A stretch of 64,000 bases of DNA from Frankia sp. QA3 (GTDB lineage: Bacteria > Actinomycetota > Actinomycetes > Frankiales > Frankiaceae), in assembly GCF_000262465.1 (NCBI RefSeq), contig NZ_CM001489.1, forward strand, positions 4,160,028 to 4,224,027, given 5' to 3'. Below are positions 60,548 to 64,000 of the stretch, piece after piece. Numbering within the stretch: position 1 is the stretch's first letter; each line of letters starts with the position of its first letter. Made by a program: the position numbers and the translations under genes. The notes beneath the pieces were generated by a model. That model ran no database searches and was not told where the DNA came from. It was given only the letters and a program-made list of their open reading frames with translations.

Positions 60548-61465
60548 ATGCCCACCACCGTCCGCACCGAGGTCCTCGACATCTCCGTCGAGGTGACGGG
60601 GCCCGCCGACGGGCCGCCGGTGGTGCTTCTGCACGGCTGGCCGGACGCCGCCCGCGGCTGGCACGGCGTCCAGGCCAGGCTGAACGAGCAGGGTTGGCGC
60701 ACGATCGTTGCGGACCTGCGGGGCAGCGGGGCGACCAGGTTCCGCCACACCGACACGCCGCGCGACGGCCAGGCCGTCGCCCTGGCCGCAGACGCGCTCG
60801 ACCTCGCCGACGCCCTCGGGCTGGGCCGGATCGCCGTGGTCGGCCACGACTGGGGCGCCCGCGTCGCCTACACCCTCGCCGCCCTGGCCCCGCAGCGCCT
60901 GACCGCCATCGCCGCGCTCGCCCTGGCCTACCAGCCGCGTGGGAGCTTCACCATGCCGGGCTTCGAGCAGGCCCGAGCGTTCTGGTACCAGTGGCTGATG
61001 TTCGTCGACGCCGGGGCGCGGGCGGTCCGTGAGGACCCCGTCGGCTTCGCCCGCCTCCAGTGGGACACCTGGAGCCCGCCCGGCTGGTTCGACGACGACG
61101 AGTTCGCCGCCACCGCGCCGGCGTTCACCAATCCGGACTGGGCGGCGATCACCCTGAACGCCTACCGGGCGCGGTTCCGCGCGGACGAGCCGCGGGACCC
61201 CCGCTACGACGACCTGCGCCGCCGCCTCGCCGAGGTCGAGCGGATCGCAGTGCCCACCCTGATGATCCAGGGCGGCGACGACCGCTGCGACTCACCGGCC
61301 GCGTCCGCGGGCCAGGCGGGGTACTTCACCGGCGGGTACCGCCGGGTCGTCCTCGACGGCGTGGGCCACTTCCCCCACCGCGAGGCCACGGCGGCGGTGG
61401 CGGACCTGGTCGGCGACCACCTCCGGGCGGCGGACGGCCGCGCGCGGGCCCCCGGGCCGGGCTAG
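60548..61465 (+). CDS. Alpha/beta hydrolase, epoxide-hydrolase-like
   Basis: 305 residues. Oxyanion HGWP (29-32), nucleophile elbow G-H-Asp101-W-G, and catalytic His in GVGHFPHREA near the C-terminus. An Asp nucleophile plus the HGxP motif identifies the epoxide hydrolase/haloalkane dehalogenase branch. ATG at 60548 with AACGCGGAGG-type ribosome site. Its TAG stop directly abuts the TAG stop of the convergent F420/PPOX gene. Confidence 0.92.
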   Translation: MPTTVRTEVLDISVEVTGPADGPPVVLLHGWPDAARGWHGVQARLNEQGWRTIVADLRGSGATRFRHTDTPRDGQAVALAADALDLADALGLGRIAVVGHDWGARVAYTLAALAPQRLTAIAALALAYQPRGSFTMPGFEQARAFWYQWLMFVDAGARAVREDPVGFARLQWDTWSPPGWFDDDEFAATAPAFTNPDWAAITLNAYRARFRADEPRDPRYDDLRRRLAEVERIAVPTLMIQGGDDRCDSPAASAGQAGYFTGGYRRVVLDGVGHFPHREATAAVADLVGDHLRAADGRARAPGPG

Positions 61466-61945
61466 CTAGCCCTCGTCGGCCGAGGCGAGCAGGCGCGCGG
61501 GGAAGCCGCCGCGGCTGATCGGCCCCCACCGCTCGATCCGCAGCCGGAGCAGCACCTTCTCCTGGCGGCGCATGGCCTCGCGGTACTCGTCCCAGTCGGG
61601 GTGCTCGCCGCTGATGCAGCGGAAGTACTCCACCAGGTCCTCGACCGCGGCGGGCTGGTCGACCACCGTGATCGTGCCGTCGACCTGGACCCAGTCGCCG
61701 TTGAACTCGTCGGACAGCACGCACATCGACGCTCGCGGGTCGCGGCGCGCGTTGCGGGTCTTCGCCCGCTCCGGGTAGGTCGACACGACGATGTCGCCCG
61801 CGGTGTCGACTCCCATCGTCACCGGGGACAGCTGCGGGCCGCCGTCGCGGCGGGTGGTGACGAGGATGCCGCGGTGGCGGGGGCGGACGAAGTCGAGCAG
61901 GCCCGCGCGGTCGACGCTGACATCCCTGGCTGCGGTCGGACTCAT
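61466..61945 (-). CDS. PPOX-class F420-dependent oxidoreductase
   Basis: 159 residues: FVRPRHRGILVTTRRDGGPQ, then LSPVTMGVDTAGDIVVSTYP and ERAKTRNARRDPRASMCVLS. This is the split beta-barrel of F420-dependent flavin/deazaflavin oxidoreductases related to pyridoxamine-phosphate oxidase. ATG at 61945. Repeated TAGGCxGCCATAAC sequences precede it. Likely part of xenobiotic or tetrapyrrole/biliverdin reduction; the substrate is unknown. Confidence 0.93.
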   Translation of the reverse strand: MSPTAARDVSVDRAGLLDFVRPRHRGILVTTRRDGGPQLSPVTMGVDTAGDIVVSTYPERAKTRNARRDPRASMCVLSDEFNGDWVQVDGTITVVDQPAAVEDLVEYFRCISGEHPDWDEYREAMRRQEKVLLRLRIERWGPISRGGFPARLLASADEG

Positions 61946-61947
61946 CC

Positions 61948-61996
61948 TGGCAGCCTAGTGCCGTTATGGCAGCCTAACGTCAGTTATGGCGGCCTA
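61948..61996. promoter_or_regulatory. Three spaced TGGCRGCCTA repeats upstream of the F420/PPOX gene
   Basis: TGGCAGCCTA at 61948-61957 and 61967-61976, and TGGCGGCCTA at 61987-61996. They are spaced 19 and 20 bp and the last two are preceded by GTTA. In the gene's direction they read TAGGCTGCCATAAC. The helical phasing (about two turns) suggests a regulator site. Confidence 0.5.
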
Positions 61997-62017
61997 ATGC
62001 GGCCGCCGGCGGCGGGT

Positions 62018-63028
62018 TCAGACCACGGGGGCCAGGTCGGCGGCGCCGTGGGCGGCATCGAGGTCGGCCGTCTGGCCGGCCGCCGCCGCGCGCGACCCGT
62101 AGCCCCAGGCGTAGGCGACGAAGCCGGCCCAGGCCAGCGCACCGATCCCGATCCGCACCGCCGTCGGCAGCCCCGAGGGCGTCACGAACGCCTCGATGAG
62201 GCCGGAGACCGCCAGGGCCAGCGCGGCGCCGAGTGTGATCGACACCGCCGCCCGCCCCTCGGCGGCCAGCGCCTCGACGCGGCGCCGCGGACCCGGCGCG
62301 ATGATCGACCAGCCCAGGCGCAACCCCACCGCGCCCGCGAGGAACACGACCGTGAGCTCCAGCAGGCCGTGCGGGAGGATCAGGCTCCAGAACTGGCCGC
62401 TCTGCCCGCAACTGGTCATGTACCCGCCGATCACGCCGGTGTTCACCGCGTTCACCAGCAGCACCAGCAGGGTCGGCAGGCCGAGCAGCGCGCCGGTGGC
62501 GACCGCCGTCGCCGACACCCAGGCGTTGTTCGTCCAGACCTGGCTGGCGAACGAGGGCGCCGGGTTCTCCGTGTAGTAGGAGGCGAAGTCGGAGCGGCAC
62601 AGCTCGGCGACGGCGCTCGGCGGGGCCAGGTTGGCCTGCGCGTCGGCGTCGTTGACGATCCACAGCCCGGCGGCCAGCGCGACCAGCACCGAGCCCAGCG
62701 CCGTGGCGATCGCCCACCAGCGGCGCTCGTAGACGGCCAGCGGGAAGGTCACGGCGAAGAACCGGCCGACGACGTGCCACCCGGGGTCGGGCGCCCCGCC
62801 CACCGCCGCGCGGGCGCGGGTCACCAGGTTGGTGAGGTCGTCGACGAGGCTGGTGTCGTAGGAGCGGGTGCGGATCACCGACAGGTGGGTGGTGGTCCGC
62901 TGGTAGAGCTCGACCAGCTCGTCGAGTTCGTCGGCGCTCATCCGGCGCGGCCGGCCGGCCCGGTCGACGAGCCGGCCGAGCCGGATCCACTCCGGACGGT
63001 GCACGGCGACGAACGCATCGAGATCCAT
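62018..63028 (-). CDS. Stage II sporulation protein M-like (SpoIIM/DUF95) membrane protein
   Basis: 336 residues: a soluble N-terminal part (MDLDAFVAVHRPEWIRLGRL then DELDELVELYQRTTTHLSVI), then about six TM helices (for example AIATALGSVLVALAAGLWIV). It has SpoIIM hallmarks NAWVSATAVATGALLGLPTL and FWSLILPHGLLELTVVFLAG. ATG at 63028. Usually encoded beside MoxR and DUF58; here it is on the opposite strand and separated from them by six genes. Probably works with that envelope system. Confidence 0.93.
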   Translation of the reverse strand: MDLDAFVAVHRPEWIRLGRLVDRAGRPRRMSADELDELVELYQRTTTHLSVIRTRSYDTSLVDDLTNLVTRARAAVGGAPDPGWHVVGRFFAVTFPLAVYERRWWAIATALGSVLVALAAGLWIVNDADAQANLAPPSAVAELCRSDFASYYTENPAPSFASQVWTNNAWVSATAVATGALLGLPTLLVLLVNAVNTGVIGGYMTSCGQSGQFWSLILPHGLLELTVVFLAGAVGLRLGWSIIAPGPRRRVEALAAEGRAAVSITLGAALALAVSGLIEAFVTPSGLPTAVRIGIGALAWAGFVAYAWGYGSRAAAAGQTADLDAAHGAADLAPVV

Positions 63029-63110
63029 GGCGGTCCCATCCTCGCAGACGGCGCAGACGGGCGGTGGCGCCGGGACGCCCCGCCACCACCGCCCGTGACC
63101 CCGCCGTCCG

Positions 63111-64000
63111 TCAGGGCCCGTCGCCGCCGTCGAGGGCCAGGTCGGCGAAGTCCGCGAGGCCGGTGGCGAGCGCGGCGATGGTCGGGTACTTCCAGATGAA
63201 GTTGCCGGGCAGGGTGATGCCGAGCGCGGGTTCCAGCCGGGAACGCAGCTCCAGGGCGAGCAGCGAGTCGAAGCCGAACGACCGCAGCGGCGTGTCCGGG
63301 TCGAGCGTGCTCTGGCTCAGGCGGAGCACCACCCGCAGATGCTCGCCCAGGTACTCCTCGAACAGCGTCCGCCGGGGCACCCCCGGCGCCGCGGCCCGCA
63401 GTCTCGCCCGGATGTCGGTCGGACCGTCGTCCTCGGCCGCCTGCGCACCACCGTCCCGGACGATGGCCTGGAACACCGACAGCGGGCGACCGGCCGGCGG
63501 TATCCAGGCGCTGGGGTCGCCGGGCAGCAGCCCGGCGTGCCGGCGGCCGTGCGCGAGGACCGTCTCCAGGGTGTGCAGGCCGTCGCGGGTCGGGATGGTC
63601 TCGTAACCCCGCTCACCGAAGATCATGCCGGCGCCGATCTCACCCCAGACCCCCCAGTTGATCGAGGTGGTCGGCAGCCCCTGCGCGCTGCGCCAGTCGG
63701 CGAAGCCGTCGAGCCAGGAGTTCGCCGAGGCATAGGAACCCTGGCCGGGGATGCCCAGCAGCGACGAGATCGACGAGTAGAGCACGAACCAGTCCAGCGG
63801 ACGGCCCTCGGTCGCCTCGTGCAGCCGGGCGGCGCCGAGCACCTTGGGATGCCAGACGCCGTGAAGCTGCTCGGTGGTGATGGTGGTCAGCGCCGCGTCC
63901 TGGAGCACCATCGCCGAGTGCACGACGCCGCGCAGCGTGACGTCGTCGGCGGTGGCGGCGGCGACGAGCCGCTCGGCGACCCCCGGCTCGGCGACGTCAC
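63111..64000 (-). CDS. Type I polyketide synthase, C-terminal KR-ACP part (5' end outside window)
   Basis: The frame is open to the right edge (DVTLRGVVHSAMVLQDAAL), so only the end of the protein is seen. The ketoreductase domain has catalytic Ser in LYSSISSLLG, Tyr in GQGSYASANSWLDGFA, and INWGVWGEIGAGM. It is followed by a linker and an acyl carrier protein with phosphopantetheine Ser in FGFDSLLALELRSRL. There is no thioesterase after the ACP, so release needs another enzyme. KR stereo-type and product cannot be deduced from this fragment. It is likely the edge of a larger biosynthetic locus. Confidence 0.93.
   Translation of the reverse strand, partial: DVAEPGVAERLVAAATADDVTLRGVVHSAMVLQDAALTTITTEQLHGVWHPKVLGAARLHEATEGRPLDWFVLYSSISSLLGIPGQGSYASANSWLDGFADWRSAQGLPTTSINWGVWGEIGAGMIFGERGYETIPTRDGLHTLETVLAHGRRHAGLLPGDPSAWIPPAGRPLSVFQAIVRDGGAQAAEDDGPTDIRARLRAAAPGVPRRTLFEEYLGEHLRVVLRLSQSTLDPDTPLRSFGFDSLLALELRSRLEPALGITLPGNFIWKYPTIAALATGLADFADLALDGGDGP

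Noticed and set aside
1..64000. tRNA, rRNA or tmRNA genes
   Set aside because: No cloverleaf-like segment with a TTCRANNC T-loop in a plausible setting was recognised in any intergenic region.

Overview
This 64 kb window is very GC-rich actinobacterial DNA. Several features point to a filamentous, developmentally complex actinomycete: a BldD-type regulator, a Tad/Flp pilus locus, an HTH / LysM / Rv3235-like / secA cluster of the kind seen in mycobacteria and other actinobacteria, F420-dependent oxidoreductases, a class I terpene synthase and a type I polyketide synthase. Frankia or a close relative is my best guess, but that is inference from gene content. No rRNA, tRNA or CRISPR array was found.

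Layout. 0-8 kb: the 3' part of a HemD/winged-helix fusion, a polysaccharide deacetylase, prfB, a TPR-like protein, a TadG-like protein and a Ser/Thr kinase. 8-9 kb holds two gene remnants (DyP peroxidase, DUF4143 ATPase). 8.8-11.5 kb is a TetR regulator divergent from a DrrAB-type ABC exporter, with two matching palindromes between them. 11.6-12.1 kb encodes a small secreted protein with a 57-bp tandem repeat. 12.6-15.8 kb is a translationally coupled response regulator, histidine kinase and TAXI solute-binding lipoprotein. 16.1-17.6 kb is a mini-operon (HTH protein plus short Clp_N-like protein) next to a terpene synthase. 18-22.6 kb is an accessory, decaying stretch: a TnpB relic, a secreted RCC1 propeller, a deleted TIR/NB-ARC gene, and AAA and phosphotransferase fragments. 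22.6-25.2 kb is an ECF sigma-factor locus with two membrane or secreted proteins that share a C-terminal domain.

25.6-30.6 kb carries tadA-tadB-tadC-pilin-tadE-tadE, and 38.8-40.9 kb carries cpaB-tadZ. Together they give most of a Tad pilus. Between them lie a double-PAS protein, a membrane coiled-coil/HhH protein, a DUF6912 protein, a patatin and the BldD-like regulator. 41.4-51.5 kb is a housekeeping cluster: AlpA-like HTH, a conserved protein, a LysM protein broken by two frameshifts, an Rv3235-like protein, secA, a GNAT, a NarL-type regulator, hpf and a ComF protein. 52.1-58 kb is a five-gene chain in which each gene except the last overlaps its predecessor: DUF7847-like, DUF4129, DUF4350, MoxR and DUF58. 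The SpoIIM-like partner sits at 62-63 kb, separated from the chain by a redox and detoxification island (DUF5990, DDN-like, OYE, VOC, epoxide-hydrolase-like, F420/PPOX). The right edge cuts into a polyketide synthase that ends in KR-ACP.

Most gene starts were moved inward from the longest open frame, using Shine-Dalgarno sequences, stop/start overlaps and family N-termini. All function calls rest on motif recognition by eye, without database searches.
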